Part shown: positions 10,035 to 18,848 of the stretch, piece after piece
How the letters are laid out: the number at the start of each line of letters is the position of its first letter
Numbering within the stretch: the first letter of the stretch is position 1
Source: Gottfriedia acidiceleris
Lineage (GTDB): Bacteria > Bacillota > Bacilli > Bacillales > Bacillaceae_G
Reading direction: 5' to 3'
Assembly: GCF_004138285.1 (NCBI RefSeq)
Contig: NZ_SCFN01000032.1
Span: 1 to 40,614, forward strand
Length of the DNA: 40,614 nucleotides
Translations under genes and position numbers: made by a program
Notes under the pieces: model-generated
Seen by the model: the letters and a program-made list of their open reading frames with translations, nothing else
Database searches by the model: none
What the model was told of the DNA's origin: nothing

Positions 10035-11560
10035 TTGAGTACTTTTCAATATTTAATGCAGGGATTTGAAACTGCATTTACATGGTACAACTTATTGTTT
10101 GCTTTTGCCGGAGTATTAATTGGTACAGCAGTAGGGGTATTACCTGGTATTGGGCCAATGAGTGGGGTCGCATTATTAATACCTGTTACTGCTTCGGTAA
10201 CTGGTTTTTTAGGACCTGAGCAAGCTGCAGGGAGTGCAATTATTTTATTAGCAGGTGTATATTATGGTGCTATGTATGGTGGTTCTACTACATCAATTTT
10301 ATTAAACACTCCAGGAGAATCTTCCTCGGTAGTGACGACTTTAGATGGTTATCAAATGGCTAAAAAAGGTAGAGCGGGAAGTGCTTTGTCAATCGCAGCA
10401 TTGGTTCATTTGTAGCAGGGATTTTTACTCTTATTGCACTGATTGTATTAGCAAAACCATTATCGGCATTAGCAATTAAGTTCGGTCCAGCCGAATATTT
10501 TTCATTAATGCTTCTTGGTTTATGTGCAGTAAGTGGACTAGCAGGAAAGTCGGTAACAAAAGCATTAATTATGACGATCTTCGGACTACTACTAGCTACA
10601 ATTGGAATTGATTCCGTATCGGGAGTTTCTCGTTTTACATATGACATTCCATGGCTATATCAAGGGTTAGAATTTTTAACAATAGCGGTAGGACTATTTG
10701 CTCTAGGGGAAGTATTTAAAACAATTATTGAAAATGAAGTTGAAGATGGCGAGATGGCAAAGATTAATAATTTATTACCATCTAAAGAAGAATTAAAAGA
10801 AAGTGTAGCACCGATTGCTAGGGGCTCCATTTTAGGATTTTTCGTCGGTTTACTACCGGGAGCAGGTGCTATATTAGCTTCATTTTTTGCTTATATTTTA
10901 GAAAAGAAAATTAGTAAAACGCCAGAAAAGTTTGGAACTGGTACAATTGCTGGAGTTGCATCTCCTGAGTCAGCAAATAATGCCGCGTCTGGCGGAGCGA
11001 TGATTCCTTTATTAACTTTAGGGATTCCAAGTTCAGGAACAACTGCAATCCTAATGGGTGCATTAATGATGTATAACATACAACCGGGACCACTGCTTTT
11101 CGATGAACATCCTGACGTTGCATGGGGGTTAATTGCGAGTATGTTTATTGGTAACGTAATGCTCATCATCTTAAACATGCCTTTAGTAAAAATATTTGCA
11201 AAGATTATCCAAACGCCGAAGAAATACTTATTGCCACTAATTGTAGCCATTTCAATATTTGGTGTTTATGCCGTTCAAGTATCTGTTAATGATTTACTTC
11301 TATTAATAGCATGTGGTATTTTTGGATATTTCCTTTCAAAAAATGATTTTCCAATCGCACCACTAGTATTAGGAATCGTTTTAGGTCCAATGATTGAGAA
11401 TAATTTAAGAAGAGCTTTAACTGTATCAAATGGTGATTATAGTATTTTCTTTACTCATCCTATTTCATTAGTATTTTTAATAATTGGTGTACTTTGGATC
11501 CTCATTCCAATTATTATTAAATTAAAGGGTAAGGAAGTAGTTATTAATGTAGAAGCTTAA
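10035..11560 (+). pseudogene. tctA: Tripartite tricarboxylate transporter large permease, split by a frameshift
   Basis: TctA is the large (about 500 aa) membrane subunit of the TctCBA carrier. The first frame opens at a TTG (10035) and reads 126 residues with the family motifs [33 protein letters not shown] and [12 protein letters not shown], then hits a stop at 10413-10415. The rest of the protein continues in another frame from about 10403 (GSFVAGIF, then KFGPAEYFSLMLLGL, and later FVGLLPGAGAILASF and GIPSSGTTAILMGALM) to 11560. One base (A or T) appears to be missing near 10400-10402. Restoring it gives 508 aa, the normal length. No slippery heptamer is visible, so programmed frameshifting is unlikely. 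Either the gene is inactivated or the assembly has an error. Confidence 0.88.
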
Positions 11561-11567
11561 ATTTCTA

Positions 11568-11597
11568 AAAAAACTCCTTTAATAAAAGGAGTTTTTT
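11568..11597 (+). terminator. Terminator of the tct operon
   Basis: AAAAAACTCCTTT (11568-11580) pairs with AAAGGAGTTTTTT (11585-11597) just after the tctA stop. It separates the transporter from the sensor kinase gene, which therefore needs its own promoter or read-through. Confidence 0.85.
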
Positions 11598-11627
11598 GAT
11601 TATTATAAAAATATAAGGAGAAATTTT

Positions 11628-13262
11628 ATGCGTTTACATTATAAGTTAATCATCTTTATTTCTGTTCTCATTTTAGTTATTAGTAGTGTTTTTGAAATAG
11701 TATCTCAAGAAATGTTTCTAAAAAACCTTAAACATGAAAAGGGATTAAAGGCTTTAGCTATTTCTCAAACAGTGGCAAATATGCCAGAAATTCGTGAAGC
11801 ATTTTTAAGTGAAAATCCATCAGGAATCATTCAGCCAATCGTTGAAAAGATTCGAAAGAAAGTTGGAGCGGAATTTATCGTTGTTGGAAATAAAAATGAA
11901 TTACGTTATTCGCATCCAAATCCATTACTAATTGGTCAGAAAATGGTTGGAGGAGATAACGATAAAGTATTTAAAGGACAGGAAATCGTATCGGAATCGA
12001 CTGGTACACTCGGCCCTTCTTTAAGGGGAAAAACTCCTATTTTTGATGATAATGGCAATGTAATTGGAGTTGTTTCTGTAGGCTACTTAATAAAAGATAT
12101 CGATCATGAGGCAAAAGCCTTTAGTAAAAAACTAATAAAAAACAGTATTGTCATATTACTACTTGGAATAGGGGCAGCTTTTTTAATTTCATTTAATATT
12201 AAAAAATCGATATTCGGATTGGAGCCGAAAGAAATTGGAAGGATGTACAAAGAAAAACACGCAATTTTAGAATCCATTCATGAAGGGATCATTGCGATTG
12301 ATGAATACGGAGAGATTACAGTAGTAAATGAAAATGCCCATAAAGTACTTTCTATTCCTAATAATATAAAGCTTAGAGGATTAAAAATAGAAGACATTTT
12401 GCATAATTCGCATCTGAAGAAAGTAGTTGAAACAGGTAAGCCAATTTATGATTTAGAGTTTTTAATAAATGAAAAAGTAATGATTATTAATTGTATACCA
12501 ATTGTTGGAGTGAATTCTAATATTGTTGGAGCAGTAACAACCTTTAGGGAAAAATCAGAATTGAATAAATTGCTAAATGAACTATCGCAAATAAAAGCAT
12601 ATTCAGAAGGACTTAGAGCTCAGGCGCATGAATATTCGAATAAGTTACATACAATCTTAGGCTTAATACAGCTCGAATCCTATCAAGAAGCGATTGAATT
12701 AATTTCAAAGGAATCAAATATAACTCAAAATATTATCCATTTTATTATGGAAGAAATTTCAGACCCAGTCGTTGCAGGACTTCTTTTAGGCAAAATAAGT
12801 TTAGCTAATGAGTTAAAAGTAGACTTTAACATTGATTATAATAGTAGTTTTGCAGATGTCCCAAAAGAAATAAATCGGGAAGACTTAATAACCATAATCG
12901 GAAATCTATTAAATAACGCGTTCGATGCAGTACTAGAAACGAATAAATCAGAAAAGCTTGTTTCACTATTTCTTACTGATTTAGGTAAAGATTTAGTGAT
13001 TGAAATTGAGGATAATGCAAATGGAATTCCTGAAGAATTAATCGATGAGATTTTTGAATATGGTATTACTTCTAAGGAGCAATCTAAAAATTCAGGGATC
13101 GGACTTCATCTAGTTCAAAGATTACTCCAAAAATTAAACGGACAAATTACTTTTCATTCAAATGAACATGGGGGAACTACATTTATTGTTGCCATTCCGA
13201 AACGCCAAAAGGAGAGTAACAGATACGATGAAAAAGAATTTAATAGAAGTGTTAATAGTTGA
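11628..13262 (+). CDS. CitA/DcuS-family sensor histidine kinase
   Basis: Membrane sensor kinase of the CitA/DcuS/DctS type, which senses external di- or tricarboxylates and phosphorylates a CitB/DcuR-type regulator. The 544-aa product has TM1 (about 5-22), an extracytoplasmic sensor domain (about 25-170; DVSVGYLI-like end in GVVSVGYLIKDI), TM2 (about 172-190), a cytoplasmic PAS domain (about 212-310, HEGIIAIDEYGEITVVNENA), and the Spo0B-like dimerisation helix with AHEYSNKLHTILGL carrying the phosphorylated histidine. The ATPase domain follows, with NLLNNAFDAV (N box), EDNANGIPEEL and SGIGLHLVQRLL (G boxes). The ATG follows AAGGAGAAA. Its 3' end overlaps the regulator gene by 35 bp. Position next to tctCBA suggests it senses that transporter's substrate. 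Exact ligand unknown. Confidence 0.9.
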   Translation: MRLHYKLIIFISVLILVISSVFEIVSQEMFLKNLKHEKGLKALAISQTVANMPEIREAFLSENPSGIIQPIVEKIRKKVGAEFIVVGNKNELRYSHPNPLLIGQKMVGGDNDKVFKGQEIVSESTGTLGPSLRGKTPIFDDNGNVIGVVSVGYLIKDIDHEAKAFSKKLIKNSIVILLLGIGAAFLISFNIKKSIFGLEPKEIGRMYKEKHAILESIHEGIIAIDEYGEITVVNENAHKVLSIPNNIKLRGLKIEDILHNSHLKKVVETGKPIYDLEFLINEKVMIINCIPIVGVNSNIVGAVTTFREKSELNKLLNELSQIKAYSEGLRAQAHEYSNKLHTILGLIQLESYQEAIELISKESNITQNIIHFIMEEISDPVVAGLLLGKISLANELKVDFNIDYNSSFADVPKEINREDLITIIGNLLNNAFDAVLETNKSEKLVSLFLTDLGKDLVIEIEDNANGIPEELIDEIFEYGITSKEQSKNSGIGLHLVQRLLQKLNGQITFHSNEHGGTTFIVAIPKRQKESNRYDEKEFNRSVNS

Positions 13263-13929
13263 AGATGATAGTAGAATTGCAGAAATTCATCAGCGATTTA
13301 TTGAAAGAATAGAAGGGTTTAGTGTAATTGGTATCGCGACAAATTACCAAGAAGCAGTTGATTTGATTGAAATTCTAAAACCTCAGCTAGTTTTATTGGA
13401 TGTTTATTTTCCTGATATGAATGGCTTAGATTTTTTACAATGGATGAAGAAACATTCAATTTTAGCAGATGTTATTATGATTACAGCATCCAAAGAAATC
13501 GATTCAGTGAATAAGGCCTTACATTATGGTGTATTTGATTTTATTATTAAGCCAGTCATTTTTGATCGTTTTAAAAAGTCCCTAATTCGTTATGTAAATT
13601 ATTCAAATAAAGTGCAAAGTCTACAATCAAAAAGTGCTTATCTAACTCAGGAAGAAATAGATGGTTTAATCGGGAAAAATAATTCGATAATTGAAGAGCA
13701 AAGTATATACCCTAAAGGAATTGATAAGCTTACTTTAGATAAAGTGTTATTTGCGATAAAAGAAGTTCATAACGGGATGACTGCTGAGAATATAGGGTTA
13801 GAAATTGGCGTTAGTCGGACTACTGCCCGTAGATATTTAGAATATTTAGTATCTGAAGGAAAAGTATTAGCGGATTTAGCGTATGGGACGATTGGAAGGC
13901 CAGAAAGAGTTTATTTGATAAAAAACTAG
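13228..13929 (+). CDS. CitB/DcuR-family response regulator
   Basis: DNA-binding partner of the preceding kinase. The 233-aa product has a receiver domain with the acidic pair VEDD (12-14), phosphoacceptor Asp58 in LLDVYFPDMNG, a Thr in MITASKE and Lys in FIIKPV. A C-terminal helix-turn-helix follows, near residues 180-205 (AENIGLEIGVSRTTARRYLEYL), as in CitT/DctR/MalR of Bacillus. I chose ATG at 13228, preceded by AAAGGAGAGTAA; it removes 22 non-homologous residues from the longer reading frame and gives normal family length. It overlaps the kinase end, showing translational coupling. It probably activates tctCBA when substrate is present; that is inferred from position and from the known CitST-citM and DctSR-dctP arrangements. 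Confidence 0.9.
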   Translation: MKKNLIEVLIVEDDSRIAEIHQRFIERIEGFSVIGIATNYQEAVDLIEILKPQLVLLDVYFPDMNGLDFLQWMKKHSILADVIMITASKEIDSVNKALHYGVFDFIIKPVIFDRFKKSLIRYVNYSNKVQSLQSKSAYLTQEEIDGLIGKNNSIIEEQSIYPKGIDKLTLDKVLFAIKEVHNGMTAENIGLEIGVSRTTARRYLEYLVSEGKVLADLAYGTIGRPERVYLIKN

Positions 13930-14024
13930 ATTACGTGATTTAGTAAAGTTTACTTAATGACTATGACAAACCTAACATTTCTGTAACAGGAATTGTGAAA
14001 AATCATATTAAGAGGACGGTCTAG

Positions 14025-14049
14025 ACGCTTGGTATTCAAGCGTTTTTTT
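14025..14049 (+). terminator. Terminator after the response regulator
   Basis: ACGCTTG (14025-14031), loop GTATT, CAAGCGT (14037-14043), then six T. A perfect stem about 95 bp after the stop codon. Confidence 0.85.
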
Positions 14050-14165
14050 ATGTTTTTTACAAGTTTGTGACAATATCAGATTATTAGAGTATCGTTTGTG
14101 AAAGCGTTGAAAACCTTACATTTGTTCTATAAAATATACTTTGCAACAACTACGGAGGGAAAGTT

Positions 14166-14723
14166 ATGAAAATACGTTTATTAACTAAAGAAGATGCAGA
14201 AATCTATCTTAATATTCGTTTAGAAGGTTTAAAAGAGAATCCTGAAGTTTTTATTACAACTATGGATGAGATACTTGATCAAGATGACCCTATTGAATAC
14301 AAAGCAGAAATATTAGATAAAGATAAAAATTATACGATTGGTGCATTTACTGACAAAGGTGAATTAATAGGAGTAGCAACTTTAAAAACATTTGAAAAGG
14401 TTAAAGCAGAGCATAAAGGGAAAATTGAGTCTGTCTATGTTTCTACTAGCGCTCGAAAAATGGGGGCAGGCTATCTTCTAGTTGAAGAAGCAATCCACTT
14501 AGCAAAAAGCTTAGGACTTGAACAACTTACATTAAATATCGTAGAAGGAAATGAAACAGCAAAAAAACTATATGAAAAACTAGGATTCAAAACATTTGCT
14601 AAAACCCCTAATAGTTTAAAATTTAACAATGAATATTGGGATCAAGAGCATATGATGCTTACGTTAATTGCAGGAAATGCTGAAGATGCAGGGAAAGCAG
14701 CAGTATGCAGGAATGGAAACTAG
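14166..14723 (+). CDS. GNAT family N-acetyltransferase
   Basis: Cytosolic acetyl-CoA-dependent acetyltransferase of unknown substrate. The 185-aa product shows the GNAT fold: starts MKIRLLTKEDAEIYLNIRLE (beta1-alpha1). Beta4 carries KGKIESVYVSTSARKMGAGY with a pyrophosphate loop resembling R/Q-x-x-G-x-G/A (RKMGAG). Then LTLNIVEGNETAKKLYEKLG, the typical late N-x-x-A-x-x-x-Y-x-x-x-G motif, and GFKTF. ATG follows GGAGGGAAAG. It stands alone between two terminators. Similar Bacillus proteins are annotated YkkB/YvbK-like, but I cannot choose a specific one. Confidence 0.85.
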   Translation: MKIRLLTKEDAEIYLNIRLEGLKENPEVFITTMDEILDQDDPIEYKAEILDKDKNYTIGAFTDKGELIGVATLKTFEKVKAEHKGKIESVYVSTSARKMGAGYLLVEEAIHLAKSLGLEQLTLNIVEGNETAKKLYEKLGFKTFAKTPNSLKFNNEYWDQEHMMLTLIAGNAEDAGKAAVCRNGN

Positions 14724-14748
14724 CCAGATCCCGACTTTAACAAAAAAA

Positions 14749-14795
14749 GTTTACCTAAATTGTCATTCAATCAGACAATAAAGGTAAACCTTTTT
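14749..14795. terminator. Bidirectional terminator between the GNAT gene and yfiY
   Basis: GTTTACCT (14749-14756) pairs with AGGTAAAC (14782-14789), and inside it ATTGTC (14759-14764) pairs with GACAAT (14774-14779). T runs flank both sides on the respective strands. Confidence 0.8.
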
Positions 14796-14803
14796 AAATT
14801 CTA

Positions 14804-15763
14804 TTATTTAGTAAAAGTCTTTTCAATGTCATCTAACATTAAGTAAGCAGCCTTGATTCCACCTGCTGTGTTCCAAGTTACATCATTTACTTTAATGACA
14901 TGTCCATTTTTAGAAGCATTTAACTTTTTGAATAAAGGATCTTCTGTAAATTCTTTTTCAAGCTTAGATCCAGACTCTTTACCGTCATCAAATGTAAAGT
15001 AGAATAGGTAATCTCCATCCATTGCCGGAATACGTTCTTTTGTTACGCCTCTTTCAGCAAAATCAGGAGCATTTTGTTCTTCAGGACGTTGGAATCCTAA
15101 TTGTTTAAGAATTACACCAGAGAATGTATCTTGGTGATAGATTCGTACATCAGCACCCATGAAACGTACCATTGAAATTTTTTGATTTACTTTATCGCCT
15201 AATTCAGCTTTTAGATCTTCAACACGTTTTGAATAATCAGCTAATACTTTATTGCCTTGTTCTTCTTTGTTTAAAACCTTTGCATAGAATTTGAAATTTT
15301 CTTGCCAATCTCCACGTAATGTTTCAGCGAAAACCGTTGGTGCAATTGCACTTAATTGCTCATACACTTTTTCTTGACGCATTTTATTACCAATAATTAA
15401 ATCTGGTTTTAAACCAGCGATTTTCTCAAGGTTAACTTCACTTTCTACACCTACAACTTCTACGCCATCCATATCTTTAGAAATATGATCGTACCAAGGG
15501 TTACCTGTCCATGATTTAACAGCACCGACTGGTTTCACACCTAATGCCAGTAAAGCTTCAGTTCCTTCGTTTGTTAAAATAACAACTCTTTTTGGATTAA
15601 CAGGAACTTTTGTCGTACCCATTGCATGCTCGATCGTAATTGTATTTGCTTTTTTACTTTCTTTACCAGAAGCTTCATCTGATTTTTTTGTGCCACAAGC
15701 ACCTAATACCATAATTGCTGCAATGAATAGAGCAATTAGTGAAGAAAATTTTAGTTTTTTCAT
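14804..15763 (-). CDS. yfiY: Iron(III)-siderophore ABC transporter substrate-binding lipoprotein
   Basis: Captures ferric siderophore outside the membrane and delivers it to the permeases encoded divergently. The 319-aa product has a lipobox, VLGAC, with lipid-modified Cys23, followed by a short charged linker. It has the Fe-siderophore binding fold of the FecB/FhuD type: TIEHAMGTTKVPVNPKRVV, then GVKPVGAVKSW, LKPDLIIGNKMRQEKVYEQL and the C-terminal HVIKVNDVTWNTAGGI. B. subtilis YfiY (hydroxamate siderophores schizokinen and arthrobactin) has the same gene arrangement, divergent from yfiZ-yfhA. The ATG at 15763 follows AAAAGGGAGA. A perfect Fur box lies in its leader. The exact siderophore is inferred only from the gene layout. 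Confidence 0.88.
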   Translation of the reverse strand: MKKLKFSSLIALFIAAIMVLGACGTKKSDEASGKESKKANTITIEHAMGTTKVPVNPKRVVILTNEGTEALLALGVKPVGAVKSWTGNPWYDHISKDMDGVEVVGVESEVNLEKIAGLKPDLIIGNKMRQEKVYEQLSAIAPTVFAETLRGDWQENFKFYAKVLNKEEQGNKVLADYSKRVEDLKAELGDKVNQKISMVRFMGADVRIYHQDTFSGVILKQLGFQRPEEQNAPDFAERGVTKERIPAMDGDYLFYFTFDDGKESGSKLEKEFTEDPLFKKLNASKNGHVIKVNDVTWNTAGGIKAAYLMLDDIEKTFTK

Positions 15764-15783
15764 AGAATGGTCTCCCTTTTAGT

Positions 15784-15846
15784 TGATAATGATTATCATT
15801 TCTCTCGACAATTAGTATTATAGATTAAGATTTGATTAGAAGTCAA
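15784..15846 (-). promoter_or_regulatory. yfiY promoter with perfect Fur box
   Basis: On the minus strand TTGACT (15841-15846), 18-bp spacer, TATAAT (15817-15822). The sequence TGATAATGATTATCA at 15784-15798 matches the Fur 7-1-7 consensus exactly and lies about 12-26 bp into the transcript. Strong iron repression is expected. Confidence 0.8.
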
Positions 15847-15854
15847 CAAGAAAA

Positions 15855-15898
15855 TGAAAATGATTCTCATTGACTTGATAATTCATATCATTTAGACT
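15855..15898 (+). promoter_or_regulatory. yfiZ promoter with two Fur boxes
   Basis: TTGACT (15870-15875), 17-bp spacer, TAGACT (15893-15898). A Fur-like box, TGATAATTCATATCA (15876-15890, two mismatches), fills the spacer. Another, TGAAAATGATTCTCA (15855-15869, two mismatches), abuts the -35. Fur binding would block RNA polymerase directly. Confidence 0.75.
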
Positions 15899-15931
15899 AA
15901 TAGAAGAGAATAGAATAGTAGGAGATATAAA

Positions 15932-16933
15932 ATGCTTATTCACCCAAAATCAAGAGTTATCGTATTAGTAGCTTGTATCTTATTATTAGTAATTTGTTTT
16001 TTTTCTAGTATTTTACTAGGTTATACGGATACTAGTTTTACAAGTTTAATTCATTCATTTACACAATTTAATGGGTCTAATGAACAGTTAATTATTCAAA
16101 ATGTTCGAGTTCCAAGAGCGATCATTGCTTCAATAGTAGGAGCAAGTTTAGCAATCGCTGGTTTGTTTATGCAGGTTTTAACTAAAAATCCATTAGCATC
16201 GCCAAGCGTTCTAGGAATTAACGCTGGTGCCTCGATGTTGATTGTACTAAGTATTACATTTTTCCATTTACAATCACCTAATGCGACTATATGGCTTTCA
16301 TTTATAGGAGCTACATTATCAGCGGTATTTGTATTTGGGTTAAGTTCAATAGGAAAAGACGGAGCAACACCATTAAAAATCACTTTAGCTGGTGTTTCAA
16401 TTGCAGCGATGTTTAGCTCAATTACCCAAGGATTACTGGTAACAAATGAAGTAGCATTAGAGCAAGTATTATTTTGGCTAGCGGGTTCAGTTCAAGGTCG
16501 TTCACTTGATTCTTTACATATGGTACTACCATATATCGTAATAGCTTGGGTGATTGCACTTGCACTTGGTGGAAAGATTAACACATTCATGCTAGGGGAG
16601 GATGTATCTAAAGCTTTAGGCCAAAATACAGCTTTATTAAAAGTCACATTAGTCGTTTTAGTTATCATTCTAGCAGGTGGTGCTGTAAGTATAGCAGGAC
16701 CAATAGGATTAGTTGGTATAATTGTCCCTCAAATAGTTAGAATGTTCGTTAAAAATGATTATCGCTGGATGATCCCATTTTGCGGTATTTTCGGGGCAAT
16801 TTTACTTCTATTAGCTGATGTAGGATCTCGTTACATATTAATGCCAGAAGAAACGCCAGTTGGTATTATGACCGCAGTTATTGGGGCTCCATTTTTTATT
16901 TATTTAGCAAGAAAAGGCGGTACAGTAAAATGA
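15932..16933 (+). CDS. yfiZ: Iron-siderophore ABC transporter permease (FecCD family), first subunit
   Basis: One half of the heterodimeric membrane channel for ferric-siderophore import. The 333-aa product equals the usual FecCD length and has about nine to ten membrane helices. Motifs: VRVPRAIIASIVGASLAIAG near residues 54-73, then NPLASPSVLGINAGA, and the cytoplasmic ATPase-contact region GPIGLVGIIVPQIVRMFV, ending VGIMTAVIGAPFFIYLARKG. ATG follows GTAGGAGAT. It is first in a three-gene unit with the second permease (4-bp overlap, ATGA) and the ATPase, all under the Fur-box promoter. Family call is secure; the symbol rests on gene order. Confidence 0.9.
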   Translation: MLIHPKSRVIVLVACILLLVICFFSSILLGYTDTSFTSLIHSFTQFNGSNEQLIIQNVRVPRAIIASIVGASLAIAGLFMQVLTKNPLASPSVLGINAGASMLIVLSITFFHLQSPNATIWLSFIGATLSAVFVFGLSSIGKDGATPLKITLAGVSIAAMFSSITQGLLVTNEVALEQVLFWLAGSVQGRSLDSLHMVLPYIVIAWVIALALGGKINTFMLGEDVSKALGQNTALLKVTLVVLVIILAGGAVSIAGPIGLVGIIVPQIVRMFVKNDYRWMIPFCGIFGAILLLLADVGSRYILMPEETPVGIMTAVIGAPFFIYLARKGGTVK

Positions 16934-17982
16934 ACATGATCAAATTAAGAAACAAGTATTTTTCACTACTATTTAATAAACGATCATTTTCCGTTGTAAT
17001 CATTGCACTTCTTTTATTGATCAGTTCATTTATAGTGAGCTTAACACTAGGTGACCGTTACATCTCTATTCCAAAAGTATTATCTGTTATTTTTGGTGAA
17101 GGGGAAAAAATAGATGAATTATTTATTCAAGCATTTCGAATGCCTCGGATCATCGTTGCAATTTTTGCTGGAATATCACTAGCAATCGCTGGAGCAATTC
17201 TACAAGGTTTAGTTAGAAATCCACTTGCTTCTCCAGATATTCTAGGGATTACAGGTGGAGCAGGAGCTGCTGTTGTATTATTTTTAGCTATTTTTAGTAA
17301 TGACCGTACGAATCAATTAACAGTTAGTATAAAATGGTTACCGTTAGCAGCATTTATCGGTGCCATCATTAGTTTAATATTTGTTTATGCTTTTGCTTAT
17401 AAAGATGGTGAATTAAGACCGCTAAGATTAGTTTTAGTAGGAGTAGGTTTCTCGGCATTAGCTCAGGCAACAACTTCATTCTTTATGATCATCGGACCGA
17501 TTTTTAGAGCAACTGAAGCGAATATGTGGTTAACGGGAAGCGTATATGGAGCGAACTGGGAACAGGTTAAAATCATTACTATCTGGACTTTAGTTTTTAT
17601 CGTGTTAGCTTTATCGTTTATTAGACATATCAATACGCAACAACTTGGAGATGACGTTTCAACAAGTTTAGGAGTTCAAGTAGAAAAAAATCGACTAATC
17701 TTGTTATTTATAAGCACAGCATTAGTAGCTGGTGCAGTTGCATTTGCAGGAGCAATCGCATTTGTTGGACTAATTGCACCTCATATTGCTCGGAGATTAG
17801 TAGGTGCTTCTTACGGTGCATTGATTCCCTTATCTGGAATAATCGGAGCCATTATGGTTTTAGTGGCTGATACAATTGGAAGAACTGTGTTTAGTCCAAT
17901 TCAAATACCTGCTGGTGTATTTACTGCTGTAATTGGTGCACCATATTTTATCTATTTATTATTTAAGAGTGGAAAAAGGTGA
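16930..17982 (+). CDS. yfhA: Iron-siderophore ABC transporter permease (FecCD family), second subunit
   Basis: Partner permease of the preceding gene. The 350-aa product has the same fold: FRMPRIIVAIFAGISLAIAG, then NPLASPDILGITGGA, GAIAFVGLIAPHIARRLVG for ATPase coupling, and GVFTAVIGAPYFIYLLFKSG at the C terminus. It starts inside the previous gene's stop (ATGA overlap) and so is translationally coupled. It ends 4 bp before the ATPase start. In B. subtilis the matching gene is yfhA, with the ATPase YusV encoded elsewhere; here the ATPase is in the same operon, making a complete importer. Confidence 0.9.
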   Translation: MNMIKLRNKYFSLLFNKRSFSVVIIALLLLISSFIVSLTLGDRYISIPKVLSVIFGEGEKIDELFIQAFRMPRIIVAIFAGISLAIAGAILQGLVRNPLASPDILGITGGAGAAVVLFLAIFSNDRTNQLTVSIKWLPLAAFIGAIISLIFVYAFAYKDGELRPLRLVLVGVGFSALAQATTSFFMIIGPIFRATEANMWLTGSVYGANWEQVKIITIWTLVFIVLALSFIRHINTQQLGDDVSTSLGVQVEKNRLILLFISTALVAGAVAFAGAIAFVGLIAPHIARRLVGASYGALIPLSGIIGAIMVLVADTIGRTVFSPIQIPAGVFTAVIGAPYFIYLLFKSGKR

Positions 17983-17986
17983 TAAG

Positions 17987-18787
17987 ATGTCAACGAGCGC
18001 AATCGAAACAGAAAAATTAACGTTATCGTATGATGATCGTACAATTATAAACGAATTAAATTTTCAAGTCCCAAAAGGAAAAATCACAGTATTAATTGGG
18101 GCAAATGGGTGCGGAAAATCAACATTACTTCGTTCACTTGCAAGACTACTTCAACCAAAAAGTGGAACAATCTTACTTGATGGAAAAGAAATAAGTAAGC
18201 GACCTACAAAGGAAATTGCACGCAATCTTTCAATTCTGCCTCAAAGTCCTGTTGCACCAGAAGGTTTAACAGTTTTTCAATTAGTAAAACAAGGAAGATA
18301 TCCATATCAAACTTGGTTAAAGCAATGGTCAAAAGAAGATGAAGAAAAAGTAAATCATGCCTTGAAAATTACAAATATGTATGAATTAAAGGATCAATTA
18401 GTCGATTCATTATCAGGTGGACAACGTCAACGTGCTTGGATTGCGATGACATTGGCTCAGGACACAGATACAATTTTATTAGATGAACCAACAACATATT
18501 TAGATTTAACACATCAAATCGAGATTTTAGACTTACTTTACGAATTAAATGAAAAAGAACAGCGTACAATTGTTATGGTACTACATGATATAAACTTAGC
18601 ATGTCGATATGCACACAACGTTGTTGCGATTTCAAATGGTGAAGTATACGCAGAAGGAGACCCAGAAAACATTATTAATCAGAACTTAATCTGTGACGTT
18701 TTCTGTATGAACTGCGATATTGTGAAGGATCCATTATTCGGAACGCCACTTTGCATACCTCATGGCCGAGGAAGAAAAATAATTTAA
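17987..18787 (+). CDS. yusV: Iron-siderophore ABC transporter ATP-binding protein
   Basis: Cytoplasmic ATPase that drives the YfiZ-YfhA permease pair. The 266-aa product has Walker A GANGCGKST (residues 38-46), Q-loop LPQSP, the signature LSGGQRQRAWIA, Walker B TILLDEPT followed by TYLDLTHQ, and switch His in VLHDINLACRYA. The C-terminal FCMNCDIVKDP and PHGRGRKI are typical of the FecE/YusV group. I chose ATG at 17987 (ribosome site AAAAAGGTGATAAG, overlapping the stop of the permease), which removes 18 residues that merely repeat the permease end in another frame. It is last in the operon before a terminator. YusV serves several siderophore permeases in B. subtilis; sharing here is possible but not shown. 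Confidence 0.9.
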   Translation: MSTSAIETEKLTLSYDDRTIINELNFQVPKGKITVLIGANGCGKSTLLRSLARLLQPKSGTILLDGKEISKRPTKEIARNLSILPQSPVAPEGLTVFQLVKQGRYPYQTWLKQWSKEDEEKVNHALKITNMYELKDQLVDSLSGGQRQRAWIAMTLAQDTDTILLDEPTTYLDLTHQIEILDLLYELNEKEQRTIVMVLHDINLACRYAHNVVAISNGEVYAEGDPENIINQNLICDVFCMNCDIVKDPLFGTPLCIPHGRGRKII

Positions 18788-18798
18788 TCAATTTTAAA

Positions 18799-18828
18799 AA
18801 AGGTGTCCTAAAAGTAGGGCACCTTTCA
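18799..18828 (+). terminator. Terminator after the siderophore operon
   Basis: AAAGGTGTCCT (18799-18809) pairs with AGGGCACCTTT (18816-18826) with one wobble pair. The T tract after it is short, so some read-through into fetAB is possible. Confidence 0.65.
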
Positions 18829-18848
18829 TTTAGTATGAGGTGAGAAGA

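Noticed and set aside
10380-10420. Programmed ribosomal frameshifting in tctA
   Set aside because: No slippery heptamer or clear downstream pseudoknot is seen at the frame switch, and TctA is not known to use it. A mutation or assembly error is simpler.
10911-11250. Overlapping minus-strand frames inside tctA
   Set aside because: Shadows of the conserved TctA frame, with composition that mirrors the sense codons.
14096-14112. cre-like TGAAAGCGTTGAAA upstream of the GNAT gene
   Set aside because: It departs from the consensus at the conserved 3' C and another position and lies before a gene with no carbon-metabolism link.
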